In this document: piece by piece, positions 50,415-61,476 of the stretch
Layout: the number at the start of each line of letters is the position of its first letter
Position numbering within the stretch: the first letter of the stretch is position 1
Assembly (NCBI RefSeq): GCF_963676685.1
Contig: NC_092346.1
Coordinates: 91,050,255 to 91,114,254 of the forward strand
Source: Mytilus edulis
Taxonomy: Eukaryota; Mollusca; Bivalvia; Mytilida; Mytilidae
Direction of reading: 5' to 3'
Length of the DNA: 64,000 bases
Translations under genes and position numbers: made by a program
The notes under the pieces: generated by a model
The model's input: the letters and a program-made list of their open reading frames with translations, nothing else
The model's database searches: none
Told to the model about the DNA's origin: nothing

Positions 50415-50775
50415 ATAAAAAAGAAGATTTAAGTATGATTGCCAATGAGGCAACTCTCCACAAGAGACCAAATGACACAGAAATTAACAACTTCAGGTCA
50501 TTATATGGCTTTCAACAATGAATAAAGCCCATGCCACATAGTCAGCTATAAAAGGCCCAGAAATGACAATGTAAAATAATTCAAAGCAGAAAACTAACAG
50601 CCTAATTTATGTACAAAAATTTACAAAAACACATATGTTACACTTAAACAAACGACAACCAATGAATTACATGCTCCTGACTTTGGACAGGCACATTCAT
50701 ACAGAATGTGGCGGGGTTAAACATGTTAGCGGGATCCCAAACCTGTTACCAAAACTGGATGGTGAACTAAGGTCA
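50415..50775 (+). repeat. Mussel-type dispersed repeat family S
   Basis: It starts AAAAAAGAAGATTTAAGTAT and shares GAAATTAACAACTTCAGGTC, CCAATGAATTACATGCTCCT and GGCGGGGTTAAACATGTTAG with the other copies. Confidence 0.75.
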
Positions 50776-51131
50776 TCTGCAACCATAATTATATTAACAG
50801 TTCCTAATCCATGAGCAGTTTATGTCTGATAAAAAATCACATAAGGTGATGTCATGCCAGGAAATGAGGATGGTTTTGTGTATACAAAAAGTTGATCATA
50901 TTTGTGATTCAAATGTTCCATATTGTCCAACCATATTATGATGGTGTCTAAAAAATTTTAAGAGATGAACTTGATTGTACCATGAATAACCCTCTGTGAG
51001 ACAGCTTCCATAGATGAATGGACCCTCTATTCAGGAAATCATGAAAGGTAAAACTATAGCCCATGAATACAATAACTTTCTGTTTTCATATGCAGCTGTT
51101 GTTGGAATATTGCTACATAAAGGTTAAAATA

Positions 51132-51365
51132 TAAAAAAAGAAGATGTGGTATGATTGCCAATGAGACAACTATCCACAAGAGACCAAAATGACACAGACA
51201 TTAACAACTATAGGTCACTGTACGGCCTTCAACAATGAGCAAAGCCCCTACGGCATAGTCAGCTATAAAAGGCCCAAATAAGACCATGTAAAACAATTCA
51301 AACGAGAAAACTAACGGCCTTATTTATATAAAAAAATAAATGAAAAACAAATATGTTTAACGTTA
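51132..51365 (+). repeat. Mussel-type dispersed repeat family S
   Basis: It starts AAAAAAAGAAGATGTGGTAT and ends around CGGCCTTATTTATAT. Closest in the window to the copies at 28757 and 46405. Confidence 0.8.
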
Positions 51366-52516
51366 ATATTTAATACAATAAAATTCTAGTTTTTTTTCTG
51401 CTTTTCTCAGACTGTTTATGACATCTTTCCACTGATTCCATTGGAGTATACTGTTTGATACTTCAGTTTGGGAGAAATTATATGTTTATCAGTTGGTCAG
51501 TTGGTTTTGGCTTTGATTGGTACTTTGTATCTTTTGTCTTTATGCTAGTAATTTTGCGCTTTGTATCAATCTAATTAGTCAAGCCATTTCCAACTGATTT
51601 TTACTGTTTTTTCTTATGATTTGATGTTATATTTTTATACAAGGTTAGAGAGATGGTTGAACACTCACGAACATTAAATTAACACTGTCACATTCTGTAT
51701 GTGCCTGTTAGAAGTTGTGAGCCTGTATTTCAGTGGTTGTTGTTGGTTGCTATCTAGTATAGAGAGTAACCATTGAACTTTAAGGTGGATATGGTTTTTT
51801 GTCTGAGTCAAAAATAAATTAAAGCAATTTTTCAAAAATATATTTTGGTACTTGAAAAATCTGGATTCAGATTTTTTTGTTGTTTTCTGCTTGACCACAA
51901 CATTTATTTTCATCAACATTGGGGATCAGAATATTTTTTTAGGAAAAAAAATATGTTTTGGTTATTGTTAAAGACCCATATATATGTGACTTTTAATCAT
52001 TGGAGAATGTTGAATAAATTCAGATGTGGATCCATGAATTTGACAAAGGAGGGGGAGGATGGGCAAAGAGCTCCAGGGAAACATTACCAGTGGGTCTTGT
52101 AAAAAGTCTTTTCAGGAAGATTTGTTCTGGTTGATCATCTATTTTTACTGTTTTATCTGACCCCCAAACACAGAAATTCAAAAGATTGTCCCTAAACAAC
52201 AGCAAAAGAATCCCCCCTCAAATAAAAAATTACCAAACCATAACGTAGCAATTTGTGTTATAAATATGAATACTTTTTTTTAAAACACAAGTTTTATAAT
52301 TCAATGAAAAAAAAAAAGAAAAGAGAACAGCAAAGAACCAATCATGAGAATATTAGAAACAATAGAGATGAAAGAAAAATAGAAAACTCGGAAATATACA
52401 CATAGTTGTACCGCATTCGAGATGACACTTAAAAATTCCAATATGTCAGCTCCCATTAATTTTCACATGTAAAAAAAATATTTTGGTTCGCAGTACGTCT
52501 GTGTTTATTTTCAACC

Positions 52517-55500
52517 ATGGAAAGAAAACAGAAGATGTGTATAGAGTTTGAAAATGACATCTTATCAAATAATGAGCCACAAAACGTCGAAGAATTAAAA
52601 GATTTTGACGGTAATCTAGATTTGCAATGACAGTAATATTTGTTTATTTTCTGTATTAACTATAATTTGTATGAAATCATGCAGTTTTATTCAATACAAC
52701 AGGGTTCAAGATTAATCATTACTTTTTGAGAGAGAGAAAAAAATGTATCACTCAACCAAGATCAACGGCTTTTCCACAAGTTGACACAAGAACTGATCGA
52801 CAGCCTGGATGTGGATCTGCCTGAGTCTCCCTCCTTGGTATCCTTCAATGGGGATCTTTCAACACTCAATTTCTAGTCTTTTTAGCTAAATCTGGAAGAT
52901 TTTTGTAAATGGGAACTATCCCCATTTAATGAATGGCTATTATTTATTTTGAATTTATTGAACCATAAAACTAATTTTTGACTCTTCACATTGAATAATC
53001 CGCGAAGCGGATTATGTAAAATGTGAAGAGTCAAAAATTAGTTTTATGGTTCATTAAAATCAAAATAAATTATTGCCATTCATTATAAATAAATTTTCAT
53101 CAAAAATAACGCTCAAAGAACTTTTTATATTATTTATATTATTTATAATATGAGGCAGGCATTACCTGTAAATGGGGACGAAGTCTGTATGAATTATTTT
53201 TTTGTAACTCAATTATTTGTCCAAAAAAAAGACACGGAAATACAGTAACGTTTCCGATTTTGGTTCTGTTGTTAGGGATTTTAGTTGTGACGTTATTTAA
53301 ATTATGACGTCATATGCAATGTAAACAAGAAACGCTATCATTAGGTAACGTTTTTTCATATCAAGGAATTATTAAAAATGAAATAAGTATTGCTCGTTCC
53401 TTCCTATTTTATACTAGACTGATAAATATATATTTTACTCAAAGTTTCATACAAACGAGACCGGAAAAAGGAAGTATATTGTACATTTCTGCGCAGGTCC
53501 GGGATTTCAAAACATGACATAAAAAAAATTGAACGATTTTGAGTTCATTAGTACAATGAAAAATTCGGGAAATTTTCCCGTATTTTTTTTTTTATTGAAT
53601 TTTCTACTGTTATTGGGGACTTCGTCCCCATATTAACAATAACAACGTAAGCACATGTTGGCGTATGAATACACAACGTCAGAGTGGGCGTGTTGCCATA
53701 AAAATTGACAACATTGAAAATAAAACTAATAATTTTAACCAATCAGAAGACAGTAAATACACCAAATTTATTTATTAAAAGATAAAATAACCCAAATCAT
53801 GTGTAACCGGAGAGCACGAATTTCATTACAAAATTGCTTGTCTCCACCGGGACCTCTGTGTTACAAGGCAGCGCGTAAACCGACTGAGCTAAAGAAGTAC
53901 TTCATTAGCTAAACCGCTTACGGCTGACTAAGTATCTACTAAGTTTTCTAAGGGAAGCAATCCCGTCACACTCCCCCACCTCAAGAGTCATTATACTCTA
54001 TAATGATGATATCTTCATCTTTTATATATTTATATTTTAACCTGGCTAGGTAATTCTTCTAACCGTGGGTTGTTATTGTTTGGCGCCAATGTAACCGGAG
54101 AGCACAAATTTCATTACAAAATTGCTTGTCTCCACCGGGACCTCTGTGTTACAAGGCAGCGCGTAAACCGACTGAGCTAAAGAAGTACTTCATTAGCTCA
54201 ACCGCTTACGTCTGACTAAGTATCTACTAAGTTCTCAAAGGGAAGCAATCCCGTCACACATGAAATGGGATATCAATTTACAATTTACAATTTTAATATG
54301 ACAATGTAAGAGGGTGAGAAGCAGTAATTCTAGTTTAAAGTCTTTGGTTTAAACTGGATATACTGCTTCTCCACTAAAAACAGGACATCAATGAGTTAGA
54401 GACTGATCTGCTCTTAGTCAGAATACTGTGTCTGGGTAGTCATGGTAAATGTAGTGTAACATATCTTTCTGTGGATACTGATATCTGACAGAGTTTTAAA
54501 ATGTAATTGTTATGTCTTGTGAACAATTTGTTTAATTTATAATGCTTGAGTTCAACTTTCTAGAAATGTAGCCTTATGATTTCTTCTTTATGTTTTATTC
54601 TTACTTGTCATGCATGAACAAATGATCTGAAAAAATAGCGTTTGAATTAATTGTTTCTGGTATCAAATCTTCTTCAGGTATAACTGATTCTGATCGAGAC
54701 ATTTTAAGATATTTCCAACAATCCAGATTTGACAGTGTGTTAAACAGCGAAGTTTCAAGAAAAGTTCTTAGTGTGAATACAAACAACAGAGAAAGAATAG
54801 ATCTATTGTTACAGGATAATATCCCACAGTTTATAGAAAATGGTGATAGAATACTGAGGTAAGTATTAAAAAAAAGAGGATGTGGTATGATTGACAATGA
54901 GACACCTACAAGAGACCAGATGACACAGAAATTAACAACTATATGTCACCGTACAGCCTTCAACAATGAGCAAAACCCATATCACATAGTCTGCTATAAA
55001 AGGCCATGAAATGACAATGTAAAACAATTCAAAAGAGAAAACTAAAGCCTAATTTATATACAAAAATTTAGTGAAAAACAAATATGCAACACATAAACAA
55101 ACAACAACCACTGAATTACAGGCTCCTGACTTGGGACCGGCATATACATACAGAATGTGGTGGGGTTAAACATGTAAGCAAGTTCCCAACCCTTCCCCTA
55201 ACCTGGGACAGTGGTGTAACAGTATACCATAAGAAGGAACTATAAAACTCAGTTGAAAAAAGGCTTAACATATCAGATGGTTACAAATACAAGTACTACA
55301 GAGTGGATGTGGCTGGGTTCTTGTATATCCCAACAACAAAAAGGCAGATATAATATTACGCATAGTTACTGACAGCTAGTTCAAAGCCACTTACAACTAA
55401 TAAAAAAAAATCATGCCTCTAAGACTAAACTATCAATCAATGTTCATTCTTGTGCAGGTCAAGATATGAGGCAATTGTTTGATTAACACATACATGTACA

Positions 55501-58500
55501 GCATTTGATATTAGAAATTTTGGAAGTGAGGTTGTAAAGTAGGACCTATAACAAGTCCTAATTTAAACAGGGTTTGGTTAGTTTCATTGTACTAGCATGT
55601 CTTTGTTATCTTTTCTGAAAAAGTATATGTGGTTTGTTCATGTTGTTCTTTATTTGGATTATGATATCCACAGTGAGCTGACCATTATGACAAACAGGAA
55701 AATGAATTCTGTCAAAGTGTAAAATCTAGTTTGTATTTGATCATCTGTTTTATATACATGTAAAACAATTTTGTAAAATAACGAATACAATTAATTCCTA
55801 GAGAACTAGAGCTGTTAGGGATAGCAGTTTCATGCTTGCAGACATTTGTACAGAATAATTGGTTAGGTCCAATCAACACAACAGACACATATGAATGGTT
55901 GTCATCTAATATCAAAGAGAAACGAAAGGTAAAATATAATGTTAGAATCACTTCTTTATAATGATTATGTAGATGAAGAATCTTCAGAATGTTATTAAAG
56001 ATGAAAACAAAGAAAACAATATCAATAGAAATTATTTTTGAACAGACCAAGCTATATTGCTTAAAGTTGTCACTACCAACTATACCATCAAATAGCCTTG
56101 GATTATCAAAATCTGAATTCAAATATTTGTTTAAACAAGAAAACTCTATAATCAATTAATTAAGTTGTATATACATGATATATATTATGGGAATGGAATT
56201 TTAAATAAGTGATTATTTATTTGTTTCATAATACCTAGAGTAAGTTGTATTTTGTAAAAATATATAAATAAGGAAACTTTGGAGTGAACAGGGTTGAGTA
56301 TAAATCTATCTGTATGTTCAGAGATAAAATGATATTTGTCATAGAAAGTTTTTATAACTGTTAGTATAGTTATTGTTTTTCATGACTGGGGAATTGTCTC
56401 CCCTTATACAGATTTTTTTATTTTTATTATTTATGGTTTTTTTTTCAATTTTTGTTTATCTTAATGATATATTATTTCAGGACCATACATTTAGGACAAG
56501 TATAGAGACAGATTTATATGTGGATGGTGAAGAAATATACAGTAGATGTATTGGAATAGAATATCTATATATAGCCAGAATAATATTACTTGAACATAGG
56601 GAATGTATCAAATCTTTACAGGTAAAATTAGAAATTTTACCTCTTGAGGTTATTTTAGAAATTTACTTTTTGATTTATTTATTGATTGATAGTTGATGTT
56701 CAATGTCATTTTCAGCACTTTTGGACAAACCATGGCAGTCAGCATTGATGGAGAGAACCATTGACTTTTAGCAGGAAAACTTGCAAAGCAATCTTTACTT
56801 TATATATCTTCAGTAAAAATATAAGTGAACCAACACCTGAAGTGGTGATTGTGCGGTAGGGTAAAAACTAGTGGATACCGCTAGGTATTCCCAGTCATCT
56901 TGAAAAAAATGAATATGTCGACAATAAAGACAATAACACTCATGTTTTCATCGCAAAGTAGCTGTTTATTTGGTCTACATGTTTTGCCTAATTGATAGGC
57001 ATCATCAGGACAATTATACAAAGAATAGACAGTGAAGTATGAATTTTGCGGTTAGCGGTTTAACCGGAAGTATAAGTTAAATAATGGTAGTTATGGTGAC
57101 GTTGTGAAAGTGAAAGTAAAAGTAAATTAAAAATAGAATTAAGTATATAAATAGAATAAAATGTAAGTGTTAGAATGAATAAATAAATAAAGTTTGTAAG
57201 TTAGTTCTTTCTTGTTCTGTAGCACTGGATATTAAAATTTGTGTCTATTCCATAGATTTCTGTGTTGTGTTGATATTTTCCTGGTGTGTATCTGTATTCT
57301 TCTAGGCCTTGGTAGTGCGAATATTTGTGGAGTTTTACTGCTGTGTAATTTGGGCGGTGTATATGTAGTTAGCGGGTTCTTCCTCCATTTCTTCTTCATC
57401 ACTGCTTATGTAGAAGTCGGCAGCTAGGTCAATTTCTTCATTTTTATGTTGTATATCTGCTTGGGCTTATATATCTTCAGTCAAATTGACCTAGCTCTTG
57501 AACAAGTTTCTGAAATATTAGAGGTTAAATATTGTTTTGCATACACACAGCAGTCATATCATAGAATAACCAGCAATGGCCAACATATATATGTATTTTT
57601 ATTATGCCCCACCTACGATAGTAGAGGGGCATTATGTTTTCTGGTCTGTGCGTCTGTCTGTCTGTCTGTTCGTCCGTCCGTCTGTCCCGCTTCAGGTTAA
57701 AGTTTTTGGTCAAGGTAGTTTTTGATGAAGTTGAAGTCCAATCAACTTGAAACTTAGTACACATGTTCCTTATGATATGATCTTTCTAATTTTAAAGCCA
57801 AATTAAACTTTTGACCCCAATTTCATGGTCCACCGAACATAGAAAATGACAGTGCATGTTTCAGGTTAAAGTTTTTGGTCAAGGTAGTTTTTGATGAAGT
57901 TGAAGTCCAATCAACTTGAAACTTAGTACACATGTTCTCTATGATATTATCTTTCTAATTTTAATGCCTAATTATATTTTTTATCCAATTTCATGGTCCA
58001 CTGAACATGGAAAATAATAGTGCGAGTGGGGCATCGGTGTACTTTGAACACATTCTTGTTTAAATTGTTTTTCAATATAACATTATGTTTATATTCTGAT
58101 TATTCAGAGCAATCTTTTACAATGCAAGCTTAACATTTGGTGTCTGTAAGTGATATGTCTGTGTTGAAAAGTAACACAAAGAAATGTATAAATACATAAC
58201 AGTAATAGTAGGTAACAAATCTCTACCATTTATTATATTGACTGTTTTCTGTAACTTTCAGACTTGGTCCTGGTGGTTAATGAGATGTTTAGCCATACAT
58301 CAGTATATACTGGATGATAAATCTCCTACCATCAAAGCAACATGCATACAGTTAATGGATGACTGTAAGTAGTAAACTAAAAGTCTTTTTTTAAACTGCA
58401 TAAACAAAGTAAACCCAACTGATAATAGTGGTGTTATTTTTAGTGATAGCTAAAACCTGTTTGACCGAAATGACACATTGGTATTTAAGTCTTTTAAATT

Positions 58501-60127
58501 ATGTTTTTTTATTTAAACCAGCGAAATATGCCAAAAAAGGCTTATTTTTGCTGTTTTCGAGCAATTTCAGCTGTTAAAAAATGGCGCCCCAAAAAAATCA
58601 AGATCGGTTCAAAATTTCCAAAAAATATTTTGTGTGGTTAATTACATTACTAAGGTGCACCAATGTGCCAAATATGAACTCATTTGGCAAAAGTGGCATT
58701 CGGACGGTTTTGCATGGTTTTTTGGCAGATTGGCTCTTAACTTGAATCTTCTGAATTTTATTTCAATTCTCAAAATCAATTGAAGGTTGTTTGAAACATA
58801 TTTTTTCTTTATTGTAGTATCAAAAAGAGAACCACTCCTTACAGATGACTCCAACAGGTATATAAATAGTTAAATTTCTTATTTCTTTATCTATTTTAAA
58901 GACTGTACAAAGTTTTCTCAAAAAGAACATTATGAAAATAATCGTTTCTTTCTCTTACAACAGCCCAAACATTAGTTTGATTTCCTGGCAATGGGACACT
59001 TCATATTCAATATTGATAAAGATTGAATCACCTTTATTTATATCTTAGTTTAATTCCATTCATACAGTTGACAGATTTATATTTATTTTTTTATTAATTC
59101 TCATATAACATGTATAAACTACTGTGGCTTCATTATTATTCATTGTATATCAACTTTCATGAAATGAAATGCTAATGAGTGACAAATTTTGTATAGACTT
59201 ATAATCAGACTTTGTCAATACATGTACCACACAATAAAATATCAACAAACGTGTAAGTTTTCCTTATTCTATGAAAATTGGTACCCACAAACATAAATGA
59301 ATCCATAGCAATAAAAAAGAATAACATTTGTTTATGCTTCTGTTTTTGTTTTAGTAAATACAAGAAAAAATTTCTGAAAAATTATGACAAAAATTTCACA
59401 TTAATTTTAAAACTTAAAAGTGCTTTTTAGGCAAACTCAAATAATACTGAGTAACAAATAATGATGATACATATTAATCAGGGATTGCAAATAGAATGTT
59501 AACTTTGTTTGTCAGTTCAGGTAACATTGACAAGGAGAAACAACAATCTTATCAAGTATCTACCACAGTGACAATGATTTTGCCAGTATGATTTAAAGTC
59601 AGTACTTTCACAGAAAGTTCAGTTCAATCATTAGTTAGGAAATAACTGGCGGAGACAGTAAACGGGTATTTGCGACTATCAAATCCCAAATTGATGCCGC
59701 CAGAGCTTAAAATACAATATTGTTATCTCCATTCTAATGAAACTGACAGAAAACAACGTTAAAACATGTATTTAAAATCAGTCATATGCCGTCTGCCCTT
59801 GCGCTTACGTCCCATAGCATCAATTGATGCCATGTAAGAAAGTGACGTTATCCAATCAAAATGAACGTTACAAACGTTATTGTATTAGAATTATGTATGA
59901 TTTGAAAATGAATCATGAGTTTATGTTTGTATTTTAATAAGATACTCATTATTAGTCAGTCTGTAATGAGAAATTTTAATAAATCTTTTATGTTTCTTCC
60001 AGAGATCTGATTATACAGTTCAATTTAGAAGCTGGGTATTTGTGTCACACATTTTATGAGTACAAGAGGGCCAAAGAACATTTTAAAACAGCTACAAAAG
60101 TAGCAGGGTTAACATTGGAATTAACAG
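52517..60127 (+). CDS. TTC27: Tetratricopeptide repeat protein 27, N-terminal 270 residues (continues past the window)
   Basis: Exons: 52517-52610, 54678-54858, 55802-55928, 56481-56621, 58262-58364, 58818-58857, 60003-60127; phases agree and the last exon ends in phase 1 at a donor. The start is ATG in CAACCATGG. Matches to vertebrate TTC27 in order: LGIAVSCLQTFVQNNWLGP (family LGVSSLQLFVQSNWTGP), DGEEIYS...ARIILLEH (family DGESIYS...ARIILVN), WWLMRCLAIHQYILDDKSP (family WWTLRCVNIHQHLLEERSP) and IQFNLEAGYLCHTFYEYKRA. These cover the helical region before the TPR array; the TPRs themselves (the rest of about 840 aa) are outside. The yeast relative is the essential protein Emw1. No exon is visible from 60128 to 64000, so that stretch is probably one intron. 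Confidence 0.92.
52927..53085. repeat. Near-perfect palindromic MITE-like foldback
   Basis: CATAAAACTAATTTTTGACT and CTTCACAT in the left arm pair with ATGTGAAG and AGTCAAAAATTAGTTTTATG in the right arm. The tip is ATAATCCGCGAAGCGGATTAT. In TTC27 intron 1. Confidence 0.8.
53802..54258 (-). mobile_element. Terminal-repeat retrotransposon in miniature (TRIM) with tRNA-like LTRs
   Basis: Two near-identical 169-bp direct repeats, 53802-53970 and 54090-54258, each run TGTAACCGG...CCGTCACA on the plus strand, so TG...CA on either strand. They enclose 119 bp. CATG is duplicated at both flanks. On the minus strand the base after the upstream LTR starts a primer-binding-like TTGGCGCCAAACAATAACAA, and a purine tract GAGGTGGGGGAG precedes the downstream LTR. 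Inside each LTR the minus strand carries a tRNA-like segment with an A-box-type TAGCTCAGTCGG, then CGCGCTGCCTTGTAACACAG; the T-arm looks collapsed (GGTCCCGGTGGAGAC). The tRNA-like 5' part is also present as an inverted copy, making a palindrome centred on GAAGTACTTC. No proteins are encoded. Confidence 0.85.
54868..55350 (+). repeat. Mussel-type dispersed repeat family S, long copy
   Basis: It begins AAAAAAGAGGATGTGGTATG ten bases after TTC27 exon 2 and extends past GGTGGGGTTAAACATGTAAG and CCCTAACCTGGGACAGTGGT into CAGTTGAAAAAAGGCTTAAC. It is the longest copy in the window. Confidence 0.8.
56900..57030 (-). repeat. Penelope-like terminal fragment with hammerhead-like motif
   Basis: On the minus strand, from about 57010, CTGATGA is followed by a stem TGCCTA/TAGGCA and then AAAACATG. 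This resembles the CUGAUGA-stem II-GAAA core of the hammerhead ribozymes carried by Penelope-like retroelements. The conserved GAAA reads as AAAA here, so it is probably inactive. Stems I and III were not resolved. Low certainty. Confidence 0.35.
57603..58060 (-). repeat. Hairpin-headed repeat family G, copy 2 (two core units)
   Basis: Read on the minus strand it starts AACAAGAATGTGTTCAAAGT and GATGCCCCACTC. TTCAGGTTAAAGTTTTTGGT occurs at 57691 and 57860, a 169-bp period. The far end is a GTCTGTCTGTCTGTTCGTCC run. Inverted relative to 9754-10010. In TTC27 intron 4. Confidence 0.75.
59642..59890 (-). repeat. Foldback MITE-like repeat K, copy 2
   Basis: The reverse complement of most of 485-770: CCATTCTAATGAAACTGACA and ATCCAATCAAAATGAACGTT are shared. 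It ends about 110 bp before TTC27 exon 7. Confidence 0.65.
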
Positions 60128-60433
60128 GTATTGTTTAACTAGACTCTGGAAACTTGGTGGATACTTGTGTCATTGGCAATCATACCATATATCTTCCTTA
60201 TTTTTATATAGATGAAATTGTCAGTTGCCTTCTTGAAAAATTAATACATTTTATTTTACCAGTCAGTTCCAAAACGGCTATCCGTCTATTTATATCAGAC
60301 TGATATTCCGTCTTATCAATACGGATCTCAGTTTTTCTTCCGTTCGGTATATATATATATTGAGCGTACCTATTATTAGAAATATATTGGAAACCCCCTT
60401 GTCTAAAGTAGTCTCCGTTCGAGTTTTACGAGA

Positions 60434-60501
60434 TCTCGCGAGATTTCCGGCTATTTTAATCCAGAATTGCACCAAAATGGAGGACACAAGTGTCGATATC
60501 G
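60434..60501 (+). promoter_or_regulatory. Candidate internal promoter motif with short first-exon-like ATG
   Basis: TCTCGCGAGA, a palindrome enriched in housekeeping promoters of animals, lies at 60434-60443. An ATG at 60477 in ACCAAAATGG opens MEDTSVDI and runs into a possible donor (ATCG|GTGGGT) at 60501. The surrounding 100 bp is richer in CpG than the neighbouring intron. No downstream exon was found, so this could be an alternative start for another transcript or part of a repeat. Confidence 0.3.
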
Positions 60502-60675
60502 GTGGGTAGAAAAGTCCAAATATTTTATGTTTGCGTGTTTCTATCAATTTGATAATTGCAAATCAGAAAGAAAACATTCCAAATTAATGAAAAAACCTAA
60601 TACAAACGGCATTTAAATGTTTTAACACAGCGACCGAAGCCGACCGAATTGAACAAAAACAGAGATAAAAATAAC

Positions 60676-60850
60676 TGTACGGATTCCCCGTCTACAACAT
60701 AAAATAAATAATACGGATCTTCCGTCTACAACTAAAAACAAACTAGACAGGATTTCCGTCTACAAATAAAAGCAAACTATACGGACTTTCCGTCTACACA
60801 CTAAAGCACACTAGATGGATTTACCGTCTTCTCAAATTAAATCAATGTAG
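60676..60850. repeat. Tandem array of 40-bp mini-hairpin units
   Basis: About five units carry TACGGATTTCCGTCTACAA-type cores separated by AAATAAAAGCAAACTA-type spacers. Each core is an inverted repeat (GACGGA/TCCGTC in the less diverged units). Scattered single copies of TCCGTCT and ACGGAT also occur at 60285-60330. In the TTC27 intron. Confidence 0.65.
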
Positions 60851-61476
60851 ACGGATAATCGTTCTTAATTTTTTAATTATGTTTACGTTACTCAGAGTCA
60901 GCATGGACGTGCCTTTCCATTACATTTTGAAAAGGGGGAGGGCTGCATTAAAATAGTATGAGGTCCTAAAGGATGAAATGCATAGGCACCAGATGAAGGC
61001 AACAGTTTCAAACTGAAAAACAGACAATGGGGACCTTTTGTTCCCCATAATTTTCTGTGAATCAGGGGGTTTTAAAGACAATAAAGTTTCACTAAAGTCA
61101 AAAGTTTGGAGCAAACCATAATCTGTTATGTCATATATTATACCTCAAAATAATTGTCTTTACTCATGAATACTACATGAATATGACATTGAAAAACCAT
61201 AAATTCACAAACATAACTTATTGTTGAGGAAAACAGCCCCCCTTTTTTGCAAAAAATCCAGAGCAGTTTTGAACTACTCGTTTTATTTATCAAAATATGA
61301 TAAATGTGTTGTTTAAAAATCCATACAGGCCATATGTTTTATTTGTTACATGTGTTTCCTTTAATTTGTGATCTTTTTCTATGTTAACTGTTCATTTATT
61401 CCATTGTTGGGAGTTCAAGAAAATAAAACTTTAAACAAATGTCAGATTTCAACTTTTTTATTGGAAGTAATAAAGT

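Larger units (their letters stand above)
47546..52516. other. Intergenic region between the FSIP1-like gene and TTC27
   Basis: The FSIP1-like 3' UTR should begin here; an AATAAA lies near 47946. Repeats: a diverged family S copy at 48763-48960, a TTAGGG-like element at 49605-49815, and family S copies at 50415-50775 and 51132-51365, with a minus-strand fragment at about 51560-51760. No further exons were recognised. Confidence 0.5.

Noticed and set aside
53802..54258. Two functional tRNA-Thr genes
   Set aside because: An A-box-like and an anticodon-like region are present, but the anticodon stem does not pair well and the T-arm is missing; both copies are embedded in LTR-like repeats.
55712..56155. 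Minus-strand 147-codon frame
   Set aside because: Antisense to TTC27 exon 3 and intron sequence; no family resemblance.
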